DNA of 64,000 bases, taken from contig NZ_JACHMF010000001.1 in the NCBI RefSeq assembly GCF_014204895.1, positions 9,238,001 to 9,302,000 of the forward strand, given 5' to 3'. Position numbers and translations under genes: made by a program. The notes below the pieces were generated by a model. That model was not told where the DNA came from and made no database searches. It saw nothing but the letters and a program-made list of their open reading frames with translations. This document shows, piece by piece, positions 28,117-35,067 of the stretch (its first letter is position 1; each line of letters starts with the position of its first letter). The stretch is from Paractinoplanes abujensis (GTDB lineage Bacteria > Actinomycetota > Actinomycetes > Mycobacteriales > Micromonosporaceae).

Positions 28117-29373
28117 ATGCGGGTCGTCATCGTCGGTCAGGGATACGTCGGGCTGCCACTGGCCGTCCGGGCGGCCCAAGTCGGTCACAGCGTCGTCGGC
28201 TTCGACGTCGACGACGAGCGGATCAAGCGGCTGGCCGCGGGCGAGTCCTACGTGGACGACGTAGCCTCGGCCGACCTGCGTGAGCTGCTCGACGCCGGAA
28301 CGTTCAGCCCCTCGGCCGATCCGCGGTCCTGCGCGGGCTTCGACATCGCGGTCATCGCCGTGCCCACGCCGCTGCGCGAGGGCACGCCCGACCTCAAATA
28401 CATCGAGGAATCGGCCCGTACGCTGGCCCGCTACCTGCGCCCCGGAGCGACCGTGGCGCTCGAGTCGACCACCTATCCCGGCACCACCACCGACCTGGTC
28501 GCCCCGCTGCTCGAGGAGGGCTCCGGGCTGATCGCCGGCGCCGATTTCCATCTCGGCTACAGCCCCGAGCGGATCGACCCCGGCAACCGCGAATGGACGC
28601 TGGAGACCACACCCAAGGTGGTCTCGGGCATCAACGCGGCCTCGCTGGAACGCATCGACGCCTTCTACAGCTCGGTGGTGGCCAAGACCGTACCGGTCGG
28701 TGACTGCCGGACCGCCGAGCTGGCCAAGCTGCTCGAGAACACGTTCCGGCACGTCAACATCGCGCTCGTCAACGAACTGGCCGTGTTCGCGCACGCCCTC
28801 GGCATCGACGTGTGGGAGGCCATCGACGCCGCGTCCTCCAAGCCGTTCGGCTATCTGCGCTTCGTGCCCGGGCCCGGCGTCGGCGGGCACTGCCTGCCGA
28901 TCGACCCGTCCTACCTGTCGTGGCGGGTGCAGCGCACGCTCGGGCAGAGCTTCCGCTTCGTCGAGCTGGCCAACGACATCAACAACCACATGCCCGACTA
29001 CGTCGTACGGCGTCTCGTGGCGGCCCTCAACGAGCGGCGCAAGGCGGTCAACGGCTCCACCATCCTGCTGCTCGGCCTGGCCTACAAGAAGAACAGCGGC
29101 GACGCCCGGGAGTCGCCCGCGCGCCGGGTCGCCTCGCTGCTGCTCGACATGGGAGCCGACGTACGGGCGGCCGACCCCCACGTCGTCGAGGACGCGCAGG
29201 TCGACCGCCGGGTCACCCGGGTCTCGCTGACCGCCGGGCAACTGGCCGAGGCCGACGCCGTCGTGCTGCTGGCCGACCACGACGTGTTCGACCTCGGCCT
29301 CGTCGCCGAACACGCCCCGTACGTGCTGGACACCCGCCGGCGCCTCACCGGAGAGAACGTGGAGACGATGTGA
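28117..29373 (+). CDS. Nucleotide-sugar (UDP-HexNAc type) 6-dehydrogenase
   Basis: NAD-dependent dehydrogenase oxidising C6 of a UDP-sugar to a uronic acid in two steps. 418 residues; N-terminal VGQGYVGLPLAV; catalytic Cys259 in GVGGHCLPIDP; C-terminal UDP-binding domain with GLAYKKNSGDARESP. The closest functional groups are WbpA/WecC/TviB, using UDP-GlcNAc or UDP-ManNAc, though UDP-glucose cannot be excluded. It would supply an acidic sugar to the polymer. It overlaps the sugar transferase by 4 bp. Confidence 0.93.
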   Translation: MRVVIVGQGYVGLPLAVRAAQVGHSVVGFDVDDERIKRLAAGESYVDDVASADLRELLDAGTFSPSADPRSCAGFDIAVIAVPTPLREGTPDLKYIEESARTLARYLRPGATVALESTTYPGTTTDLVAPLLEEGSGLIAGADFHLGYSPERIDPGNREWTLETTPKVVSGINAASLERIDAFYSSVVAKTVPVGDCRTAELAKLLENTFRHVNIALVNELAVFAHALGIDVWEAIDAASSKPFGYLRFVPGPGVGGHCLPIDPSYLSWRVQRTLGQSFRFVELANDINNHMPDYVVRRLVAALNERRKAVNGSTILLLGLAYKKNSGDARESPARRVASLLLDMGADVRAADPHVVEDAQVDRRVTRVSLTAGQLAEADAVVLLADHDVFDLGLVAEHAPYVLDTRRRLTGENVETM

Positions 29374-30029
29374 AACTGCTCTGGGGTCTGGTCAACCAAC
29401 TCGTCGCCGCCGTCGCCCTGATCCTGCTGTCCCCGGTGCTGCTCGGGGTGGCGCTGTGGATCCGGATCGCCGACGGTCCCGGCATCCTGTTCGTGCAGGA
29501 CCGCGCGGGCCTGCGCGGCAAGCCGTTCCGCATGCTCAAGTTCCGTTCGATGGTGCACAACTCGGTCGCGCTGAGCACGCAACTGGGCATCAGCGACCCG
29601 TACGGCCTGGTCGAGAACGATCCCCGGATCACCGCCTGCGGCCGGTTCCTGCGCCGCACCAGCCTCGACGAACTGCCCCAGCTGATCAACGTGCTGGCCG
29701 GGCAGATGCTGCTGGTCGGGCCCCGCCCCGACGTGCTGCCGCAGGTGGCCAACTATTCGCCGCTGGACGCCCGGCGGCTCGAGGTCAAACCCGGCATCAC
29801 CGGCTGGGCCCAGGTCAACGGGCGCGACGACATCGACTGGCCGGCACGCTTCATCCTCGACCGCTGGTACGTCGACCACTGGTCGCCCCTGCTCGACCTG
29901 CGCATCATCGCGCGTACCGTCACCGACCTGCGCCGCGGCGAGCCGCCCGTGCACGTCGACACGCTCAACATCGCCCGCGCCCAGGACACTGCGCCGCAGC
30001 CGGCCGCGGAAGCCCGCCGTGCTGCCTGA
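29370..30029 (+). CDS. PglC/WcaJ-type monotopic phosphoglycosyl transferase
   Basis: Transfers sugar-1-phosphate from a UDP-sugar to undecaprenyl phosphate, starting the repeat unit at the membrane. 219 residues, about the minimal PglC length: one N-terminal re-entrant hydrophobic segment (residues 6-31), basic RMLKFRSM, catalytic dyad Asp100-Glu101 in SLDELPQL, and GPRPD/KPGITGWAQVNGR. GTG 29370 overlaps the dehydrogenase stop. The short form and the neighbouring 4,6-dehydratase suggest a diamino-trideoxy sugar substrate (inference). Confidence 0.93.
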   Translation: MKLLWGLVNQLVAAVALILLSPVLLGVALWIRIADGPGILFVQDRAGLRGKPFRMLKFRSMVHNSVALSTQLGISDPYGLVENDPRITACGRFLRRTSLDELPQLINVLAGQMLLVGPRPDVLPQVANYSPLDARRLEVKPGITGWAQVNGRDDIDWPARFILDRWYVDHWSPLLDLRIIARTVTDLRRGEPPVHVDTLNIARAQDTAPQPAAEARRAA

Positions 30030-31068
30030 GTCCCGGGAGATCGGCTCGGAGTTCCACTGGGATCCGGCCGTCCTGCTCACCGTCGCGCAGAACGGCCACC
30101 TCCCGCCACGTCATTCCCTGTACGCCACCGGCTGCGGGGCGCTGACCGTGCTGCTCCGCCGGCTGACCCCGGCCGGCCGGTTGCACGTGCCGTCGTTCTT
30201 CTGCCCGGGGGTGGCCGAGGCGCTGAGCGTGCACCGGCCGCTCGCCTGGTATCGCCACCTGCCCGGCGGCCCCTCGCTGGAGACGCTGCGGACCCGCCCC
30301 GGCGACGTGGTGCTGGCCCAGAACCTGTTCGGCCGCGAGGACGGTGCCGTCTGGCGCGACTGGATCACGGCCCATCCCGACGTGACCGTCATCGAGGACC
30401 ATTCGCACGACCCCTTCGGTCCCTGGGCCAGAACCAGCATTGCCCCGTACGCCGTGGCGTCGCTCCGCAAGACCCTGCCCGTCCCCGACGGCGGTCTGCT
30501 GTGGTCACCCCGCGGCCTCGACCTGCCCGCGCCCTCGGCCGGTCCCGCGCCCGGCAGTGACCTCAAACTGGCGGCCATGGTGCTCAAGGCGGCCTGGCTC
30601 GCCGGTCACCCGGTGGCCAAGGACGCGTTCCGCGCCTTGCAGCAGCAGGGCGAGCACGCGCTGCTGGGCAGCGAGGCTGCGCCCAGCGCCTTCACCGCGG
30701 CCGTGCTGCCCGTCCTCGACATCGCCGGCCTGCGCGCCGCCGCCACCCGCAACGCCCGGGCCCTCGAAGTGCTGCTGCCCCACCAGCTGCTGCTCGCGGC
30801 CCCCGGCGCCCACCCGCGCGGCGCGGCCCCCTTCCGGGTGCAACTGCTCTGCCCCGACGAGCCGGCCCGCGACGAGCTGCTGCGCCACCTGGCCGGGCAC
30901 GGCATCTACGCCCCGGTCCACTGGCGGCAGCCGGCCGGCGGCTTCTGGAGCGGCGACCCCGAGGCGGCCGCGCTGGCCGGACGCATTCTGACCGTCCCGG
31001 CCGACCACCGCTGCACCGCGGCCGACGTGCACCGGGTCGCCGCGCTGCTGGCCCTGGCGGCGGTCTAG
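30019..31068 (+). CDS. DegT/DnrJ-like PLP aminotransferase homologue (divergent)
   Basis: A 349-residue protein that looks like a divergent fold-type I sugar aminotransferase. YATGCGALTVLL and HVPSFFCPGVAEAL correspond to the cofactor-phosphate region, VIEDHSHDPFGPW to the Asp that contacts the PLP ring, and Lys151 in SLRKTLPVPDGG to the Schiff-base lysine. The N-terminal region is shorter than in typical DegT enzymes. It starts at GTG 30019, overlapping the transferase gene by 11 bp. It may aminate a keto-sugar of this polysaccharide or act in a related PLP reaction. Its stop shares CTAG with the convergent gene. Confidence 0.7.
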   Translation: MLPESREIGSEFHWDPAVLLTVAQNGHLPPRHSLYATGCGALTVLLRRLTPAGRLHVPSFFCPGVAEALSVHRPLAWYRHLPGGPSLETLRTRPGDVVLAQNLFGREDGAVWRDWITAHPDVTVIEDHSHDPFGPWARTSIAPYAVASLRKTLPVPDGGLLWSPRGLDLPAPSAGPAPGSDLKLAAMVLKAAWLAGHPVAKDAFRALQQQGEHALLGSEAAPSAFTAAVLPVLDIAGLRAAATRNARALEVLLPHQLLLAAPGAHPRGAAPFRVQLLCPDEPARDELLRHLAGHGIYAPVHWRQPAGGFWSGDPEAAALAGRILTVPADHRCTAADVHRVAALLALAAV

Positions 31069-31730
31069 GGCCGATGCACCGAATAAGTCAGATGAGTCAC
31101 GGTCGCTGACGGCTCGGCGTGCACCTGCTTCAGCGCGACGCGGGAGTCGTCCACGCCCTCGAACAGGCGAATCCCCGAGCCGAACAGCACGGGCGCCAGC
31201 GTGATCGAGAGCTCGTCGACCAGGCCCGCGTCGAGGAACTGCAGGATCGTCTCGGCGCCGCCCGAGATCCGCACGTCCCGCTCGCCCGCGGCCACCCGGG
31301 CCTGCTCCAGCGCGGCCTCGATGCCGTCGTTGACGAAGTGGAACGTCGTGCCGCCCGGCCGCTCCCACGGGTCCCGCTTCTCGTGGGTCACGACGAAGAC
31401 CGGCGTATGGAACGGGGCGTTCTCCGGCCAGGCCAGCGCGCCGCCGTCGAACATGCGCTTGCCCATGATGTTGGCGCCGATGCGCTCGTGCGTGGCCCGG
31501 GCGATGTCGTTGTCGCGTCCCTCCTCACCGCCCTCGCCGATCCCGGTGTTCTCGCGGAAGAACCGCAGCGGGAAGACCCACGCCTGCAGCTCCGACCACT
31601 TCGCCATCCACCGCCGGGCCGCCGGGGAGTTGCGGCCCTCGGGCGAGAAGACCTCCTGGACCGACACTTCCTCCGGCGCCATGAAACCGTCGAGCGACAT
31701 CGTCACGCTGACGAACACCGTGCCCGCCAT
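31065..31730 (-). CDS. RibD/dihydrofolate-reductase-like family protein
   Basis: A 221-residue cytoplasmic protein of the RibD C-terminal/YwjB-YyaP-like group: FVSVTMSLDGFMAP at the N-terminus, NIMGKRMFDGG, VFVVTHEKRDPW and ISGGAETILQFLDAGLVDEL with APVLFGSGIRLF. Members bind NADPH but their substrates are mostly unknown; few are true folate enzymes. ATG 31730 overlaps the SRPBCC stop (ATGA). Last gene of an ArsR-SRPBCC-RibD-like operon. Confidence 0.88.
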   Translation of the reverse strand: MAGTVFVSVTMSLDGFMAPEEVSVQEVFSPEGRNSPAARRWMAKWSELQAWVFPLRFFRENTGIGEGGEEGRDNDIARATHERIGANIMGKRMFDGGALAWPENAPFHTPVFVVTHEKRDPWERPGGTTFHFVNDGIEAALEQARVAAGERDVRISGGAETILQFLDAGLVDELSITLAPVLFGSGIRLFEGVDDSRVALKQVHAEPSATVTHLTYSVHRP

Positions 31731-32194
31731 CAGCTGGTGCGCCCGGTGACGTACGCGGCCAGGTTGTTCAGCGTCTGCTCGCCGCCCTCGATCGCGTGGT
31801 ACTTCTCGACCGCCTCGTCGCGCACCTGCTTGGTCGGGAACAGCGTGCGCATCCGCAGCCGGGTCGCTGCGCCTGCCGTCTCGAACGTCAGCACCGACTC
31901 GAACGCGTTCGGGTCGTCGGCCGACTCGCCGTGCAGCAGCGTGATCCGCTCGGGCGGGCTGATCTCGCGCCAGGTGATCCACTCGGCGTAGTCGGTGCCG
32001 TCCGGCCCGTGCATCACGAAATCCCACACCCCGCCCACGCGGAAGTCGAACGACTGCGTGGTGGTGCTGAACCCCTCCGGACCCCACCAGCGGGACAGGT
32101 GCCGCACCTCGGTGAAGGCCTCGAACACCAGCTCCCGCGGGGCGTCGATGAGCCGGGAGACCACGATCTCGCGGTCGCTGTCGGGCATGCTCAT
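31730..32194 (-). CDS. SRPBCC (AHSA1-like) ligand-binding protein
   Basis: A 154-residue START/Bet v1-fold protein: IDAPRELVFEAFTEVRHLSRWWGP at the N-terminus, FRVGGVWDFVMHGPDG and WREISPPERI are typical of the AHSA1 group. It probably binds a small hydrophobic ligand. ATG 32194 overlaps the ArsR stop. ArsR plus AHSA1 pairs are common in actinomycetes and the ArsR protein is expected to control the pair; the ligand is not evident. Confidence 0.9.
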   Translation of the reverse strand: MSMPDSDREIVVSRLIDAPRELVFEAFTEVRHLSRWWGPEGFSTTTQSFDFRVGGVWDFVMHGPDGTDYAEWITWREISPPERITLLHGESADDPNAFESVLTFETAGAATRLRMRTLFPTKQVRDEAVEKYHAIEGGEQTLNNLAAYVTGRTS

Positions 32195-32523
32195 TGCTGC
32201 TCCTTGAGTTCCTGTACGTACGTGTCGAGCCGGTCGAAGCTCTCGTTCCAGAACTGCGCGAACCCGCCCGCCCACTCGTGGACCGGGCGCAGCCCGCGCG
32301 CGTCCAGCTCGTAGAGGCGCTGCTTGCCGACCTCGCGGACTCGCACCAGCCCGACCTCGCGCAGCACCCGCAGATGCTTGGAGGCCTGCGACGGGCTCAT
32401 GCCCAGCCGCTCGGCCAGCCCGGTCGCGGGCCACTCGCCGGCCTTCAGCAGGGCCAGCACATCTCGCCGCTGCGGTTCGGCGATCGCATTGAACACGTCC
32501 GAGGTCGTCGCCGCTCGTGCCAT
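32191..32523 (-). CDS. ArsR-family winged-helix repressor
   Basis: A 110-residue regulator with a winged helix at about residues 12-80: AEPQRRDVLALLKAGEW, then the recognition helix MSPSQASKHLRVL and the wing VREVGKQRLYEL. The ELCVCD metal site of arsenic sensors is absent, so it is a metal-independent member. It likely represses its own operon with the SRPBCC and RibD-like genes. Confidence 0.93.
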   Translation of the reverse strand: MARAATTSDVFNAIAEPQRRDVLALLKAGEWPATGLAERLGMSPSQASKHLRVLREVGLVRVREVGKQRLYELDARGLRPVHEWAGGFAQFWNESFDRLDTYVQELKEQQ

Positions 32524-32670
32524 GCCGCCACCATATTTTCCGATATAGGAAAACGTCAAGCGCTCGGCAGCGGTGAAACCGACACCCGCACACTGGTCCA
32601 CCACCGCCGCCCATGCCCGCCTGAACACTGTCCGGACCGCCGCCCCTGCGGCGCCGCGCCACCCACCCCA

Positions 32671-32763
32671 CGCGGACCGCATCCCCTGTCCGCGCCGCCA
32701 CCGCGGACCGCACCCCCTGCCCGCGCCACCCCCGCGGGCCGCATCCCCTGCCCGCGCCACCCG
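32671..32763. repeat. 31-bp GC-rich tandem repeat, three copies
   Basis: Units start at 32671, 32702 and 32733; each begins CGCGGACCGCA or CGCGGGCCGCA, continues with CCCCTG and ends in CCGCGCC plus a few bases, with only a few substitutions between units. A degenerate fourth unit and short CCGCCCGCG repeats follow to about 32815. No coding function apparent; length variation between strains is likely. Confidence 0.7.
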
Positions 32764-32909
32764 CCGCCCGCGCCGCCCCCGCGGACCGCGCCGCCCGCGC
32801 CGCCCGCGCCGCCTGTCCGGAGCGCGCCGCCCGCGCGGAGCCGCGTCGGCCGTCCGGGCCATCGCGCGCCCTTCGGGCCGGCAGGCCTTTGGACGGCGGC
32901 GGTTAACCG

Positions 32910-32939
32910 TTGGAGCCGACCCCTGCCGGGCGGTAGCCT
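32910..32939 (+). promoter_or_regulatory. Vegetative-type promoter
   Basis: TTGGAG (32910-32915), 18-base spacer, TAGCCT (32934-32939): close to the actinomycete housekeeping consensus. A transcript from about 32946 would run through the small Arg-rich gene at 33150 to the perfect hairpin at 33361, giving an RNA of about 450 bases with a 200-base leader. Confidence 0.5.
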
Positions 32940-33149
32940 CGGTGTTCAGCTTCCGAAGAGGGGACGAGCCGTTGTATCTGCGCTGAGACCTTCCACCGTG
33001 CCGCGCCGGCCACCCGGCGCACCGACGTCCCGCACCGGCCGGCCGAGTGCGGCGCGCCGCCATGACACGCGGCTCGCCACTCGCCCGCACGCCGTGCGCG
33101 GACCTTTTCGCGAGCAACGGAACTGTCGCAGCAGATAGGTACCTCAGCG

Positions 33150-33359
33150 TTGATCAATATCGAGACACCAAGGCTCGGCTGGGACGGCGCGTGGACTCTG
33201 CGCCGGACGGCTTTCGACTTCCCCGAGCCCCGGCCTGTCCCCGCACCCCGCTATCGCATCTGGAGCCGAGACTTCAGGAAGGCCGGTGAGGCGCGAGCCG
33301 CCCTGCGCCGTCAGTGGTCCCGCTCGGCCCGCCGCGACTATCGGCGCCGTTGGCGGTAA
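33150..33359 (+). CDS. Small basic protein of unknown function
   Basis: A 69-residue, strongly basic protein: an N-terminal part with three Trp residues (WDGAWTLRRTAFDFPEP) and an Arg-rich end (SARRDYRRRWR). The best start is TTG 33150, with only a weak TAGG upstream. Third positions are GC-rich, and the TAA stop is followed two bases later by a perfect hairpin terminator, which supports a real gene. The Arg-rich tail suggests nucleic-acid or ribosome binding (inference). I do not recognise a family. Confidence 0.5.
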   Translation: MINIETPRLGWDGAWTLRRTAFDFPEPRPVPAPRYRIWSRDFRKAGEARAALRRQWSRSARRDYRRRWR

Positions 33360-33360
33360 C

Positions 33361-33397
33361 GCCCCGCCGGGCCCGGTCTGGGCCCGGCGGGGCTTTC
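33361..33397 (+). terminator. Perfect hairpin terminator
   Basis: The 14-bp arms GCCCCGCCGGGCCC (33361-33374) and GGGCCCGGCGGGGC (33380-33393) are exact complements with loop GGTCT, followed by TTTC. It begins one base after the stop of the small basic protein gene. Confidence 0.85.
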
Positions 33398-33492
33398 TCC
33401 GACACGCGAGTTCGGGGCGTCAGATGTTCGCGCATGTCCCGGCCGACCTCAGCGGCGCGTCGATTTCGTGCGACGCGCCGCTTCGTATTCCG

Positions 33493-33600
33493 TCAGCCGG
33501 TGCTGATGTGCGGGGCGCCGACGGTGTAGAGCAGCAGAGCCAGACTGGCCACCGTGGTGGCGGCGACCGCCAGGCGGGACCACGAGGATGTGCGAGTCAT
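33493..33600 (-). CDS. 35-residue hydrophobic peptide, copy A
   Basis: A 35-codon gene (ATG 33600, TGA ending at 33493) with a GGAGAA ribosome site eight bases upstream. The peptide starts MTRTSSWSRLAVAATT, passes into a hydrophobic stretch and ends LALLLYTVGAPHISTG. It has a basic N-terminus and one possible membrane helix. It is paralogous to the peptide encoded 34 bases upstream: the segment SLALLLYTVGAPH is identical and total length is the same, so selection on the protein is clear. It could be a signal peptide-like pheromone, a membrane toxin or a small membrane regulator. Not a family I recognise. Confidence 0.75.
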   Translation of the reverse strand: MTRTSSWSRLAVAATTVASLALLLYTVGAPHISTG

Positions 33601-33634
33601 CGCGGTTCTCCTAACACAATGGACGGCTTGGCGG

Positions 33635-33742
33635 TCAGCCGATGCTGAGGTGCGGGGCGCCGACGGTGTAGAGCAGGAGGGCCAGGCTGGTCAGGGTGCA
33701 GGCGGCTGCGGCCAGGCGTCGCCAGGTGCGCTGGGTGGTCAT
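33635..33742 (-). CDS. 35-residue hydrophobic peptide, copy B
   Basis: Second tandem copy (ATG 33742) with a GGAGAA ribosome site. It begins MTTQRTWRRLAAAACTLT and ends SLALLLYTVGAPHLSIG. Relative to copy A the C-terminal half is nearly identical while the N-terminal half keeps only the pattern (Thr, basic, Trp, Arg-Leu-Ala). This gradient suggests the tail is the functional part. It lies just downstream of the DUF5317 gene and its repeat tail on the same strand, so the three probably form one operon. Confidence 0.75.
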   Translation of the reverse strand: MTTQRTWRRLAAAACTLTSLALLLYTVGAPHLSIG

Positions 33743-33752
33743 GAGTTTCTCC

Positions 33753-33915
33753 TTCAGACGGTGGCGGGCAGGTCGGCTGGTGCTGGGGCGGGGGGGTCGC
33801 GGTGTGTTCGGACGGTGGCGGGCAGGTCGGCTGGTGCTGGGGCGGCGGGGGTCGCGGTGTGTTCAGACGGTGGCGGGCACGACGGCCGGTGCTGGGGCTG
33901 CGGGGTCGCGGCGGG
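33753..33915 (-). repeat. Triplicated 3' end of the DUF5317 gene (about 54-bp direct repeat)
   Basis: Three tandem units start at 33753, 33807 and 33862, 54-55 bases each. The unit farthest right contains the last codons and stop of the DUF5317 gene (APAVVPATV and TGA); the other two are copies of that tail (coding APADLPATV in the matching frame) placed after the stop. The first two copies are nearly identical to each other and differ more from the genic copy. They separate the gene from the two small peptide genes. Confidence 0.75.
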
Positions 33916-34465
33916 GCCGGCGCATCGCCAGGGCGACCAGGGCTACGGTGCCGCCGCTGATCAGGACGTCGCCGGGGCTCGCTACTTTGTTGATCAACGG
34001 CACGGGGATGATGTCGCCGAGCGGGGCCAATCGGGTGCCGGCATCGGCGGGCGCGTTCTTCGGGCCTTCGAGACCGGGCGTGCTTCCGGCCGCGGTGGCC
34101 GCGGCCGAGTCGTACGGCATCCGGCCGTTCAGTCCGATGACCAGAGCGTTCATGGCCGCGCCGAGGACGATCACGGCACCGGCCCAGCGGATCGCGGCGG
34201 GCCAGTGGCCCAGGTTGACGGTCAGCCAGCCGAAGACGATGCCGAAGACCAGCGCCAGCATCGGAACGCCGGCCACGTCCTCGACGAGGTGCCGCACATC
34301 GGGCGCGGAATACTGCGCGAACTGTACGGCCGCCGCGAGCCAGATCAGCCAGAGCGCCCGGATCCGTACGGCACGCAACCCGGACAGGCGCCCGCCGCAC
34401 AGATAACCCAGCAGCACCCCGGCCACGGGCGGCGTGACGGTGAGCAGTAGGAAGCTGAACGACAT
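33863..34465 (-). CDS. DUF5317-family membrane protein
   Basis: A 200-residue membrane protein with about five helices and start ATG 34465 behind GGGGAGG. DUF5317 marks are GGRLSGLRAVRIRALWLIW, a Gln in a helix (AAAVQFAQY), and LGDIIPVPLINKVASPGDVLI near the end. The family is uncharacterised, and members are often encoded near GGDEF or sensor proteins. The C-terminal tail is rich in Pro/Ala and lies in the triplicated repeat. Likely co-transcribed with the two 35-residue peptides downstream. Confidence 0.82.
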   Translation of the reverse strand: MSFSFLLLTVTPPVAGVLLGYLCGGRLSGLRAVRIRALWLIWLAAAVQFAQYSAPDVRHLVEDVAGVPMLALVFGIVFGWLTVNLGHWPAAIRWAGAVIVLGAAMNALVIGLNGRMPYDSAAATAAGSTPGLEGPKNAPADAGTRLAPLGDIIPVPLINKVASPGDVLISGGTVALVALAMRRPRRDPAAPAPAVVPATV

Positions 34466-34835
34466 GGCACCTCCCCGGATCGAATCGACGATCAGTGCCT
34501 TCGTTTCTAGTCCGCCGCGAGCCGGGCCTCTGTCGCCGAGTCGACATCCCTCCGCTTCGGACACAACGGATCGCCGCTGCTCCAGGACGAGTACCCTGCG
34601 TGATGACTTCGCCACGACGCGGACCCGGCAGGTCAACCGGCGGCGAGCGTTGGTGCTCAGCGGCGACGGCACGGATCGGGCTGCCGCCAAGGGGTCGCTG
34701 ACCCGTGTCCGCCTGGACATGCTGATCAGCCGGTGCTCACGTCGTCATGAGGACTTTGATCTTCGGGCCGGCCGTTGCCGGTGACATGAAAAGCGCCGAG
34801 CGGCGGGCCGCTGGGGAGCTGGACGTGTCCCGGGC
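34466..34835. other. Intergenic region upstream of DUF5317 gene
   Basis: About 370 bases between the DUF5317 gene and the transposase relic. No gene is supported: open frames on both strands have mixed codon use and no ribosome sites. It should hold the promoter of the DUF5317/peptide operon, but no clear -10/-35 pair stands out. Decayed mobile-element sequence may extend into its right end. Confidence 0.4.
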
Positions 34836-35067
34836 GATGGCCGGTCGCTTGCGGTGCTGCTGACCCGCGGCAACCGCAGCGACGTCACCCAACTCGTCCC
34901 ACTGCTGCGAGCCATGCCACCGATACGCGGCAAACGCGGACGGCCCCGCAGCCGGGCGCCCAAGCTACGCCGACCACGACAAGTACCGAGCACTGGTCCG
35001 CTGACTCGGCAGCACCCCGGATCGCCCGCCGCGGCACCGAGCACGGCTCCGGCCCGGGTTGGCAGTC
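34836..35067 (+). pseudogene. IS5-type transposase relic
   Basis: From 34836 one frame reads DGRSLAVLLTRGNRSDVTQL and IRGKRGRPRSR, the middle part of IS5-group DDE transposases. The reading then jumps frame to YADHDKYRALVR followed by TGA, and again to RIARRGTEHGSGPG. Both ends of the gene and any terminal repeats are gone. The multiple frameshifts show an old, inactive copy. It marks past insertion inside this accessory island. Confidence 0.8.

Larger units (their letters stand above)
32524..33149. other. GC-extreme non-coding region upstream of arsR
   Basis: About 620 bases with no credible protein gene: long open frames exist on both strands but encode only Pro/Arg or Arg/Gly low-complexity sequence caused by the repeats. 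It holds the 31-bp tandem repeat (32671-32763), trailing CCGCCCGCG repeats, and a good forward promoter (32910-32939). Just after it, GAGGGG plus TTG TAT CTG CGC TGA (32972-32986) could be a 4-codon leader peptide. Confidence 0.5.

Noticed and set aside
26692..29313. 873-codon open frame antisense to the dehydratase and dehydrogenase genes
   Set aside because: Shadow of two well-supported genes; no motif or ribosome site.
32573..32986. Pro/Arg-rich open frame through the 31-bp repeats
   Set aside because: The sequence is low complexity produced by the repeat, differs in character between frames, and has no ribosome site.
32890..32990. Possible tRNA or structured RNA gene
   Set aside because: No T-loop consensus or cloverleaf could be formed on either strand; the region fits a promoter and leader better.
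33493..33742. Reading the 35-residue peptide pair as a chance repeat of DNA only
   Set aside because: The DNA outside the coding frame is not conserved between copies, while ribosome site, length, frame and C-terminus are, which favours real genes.
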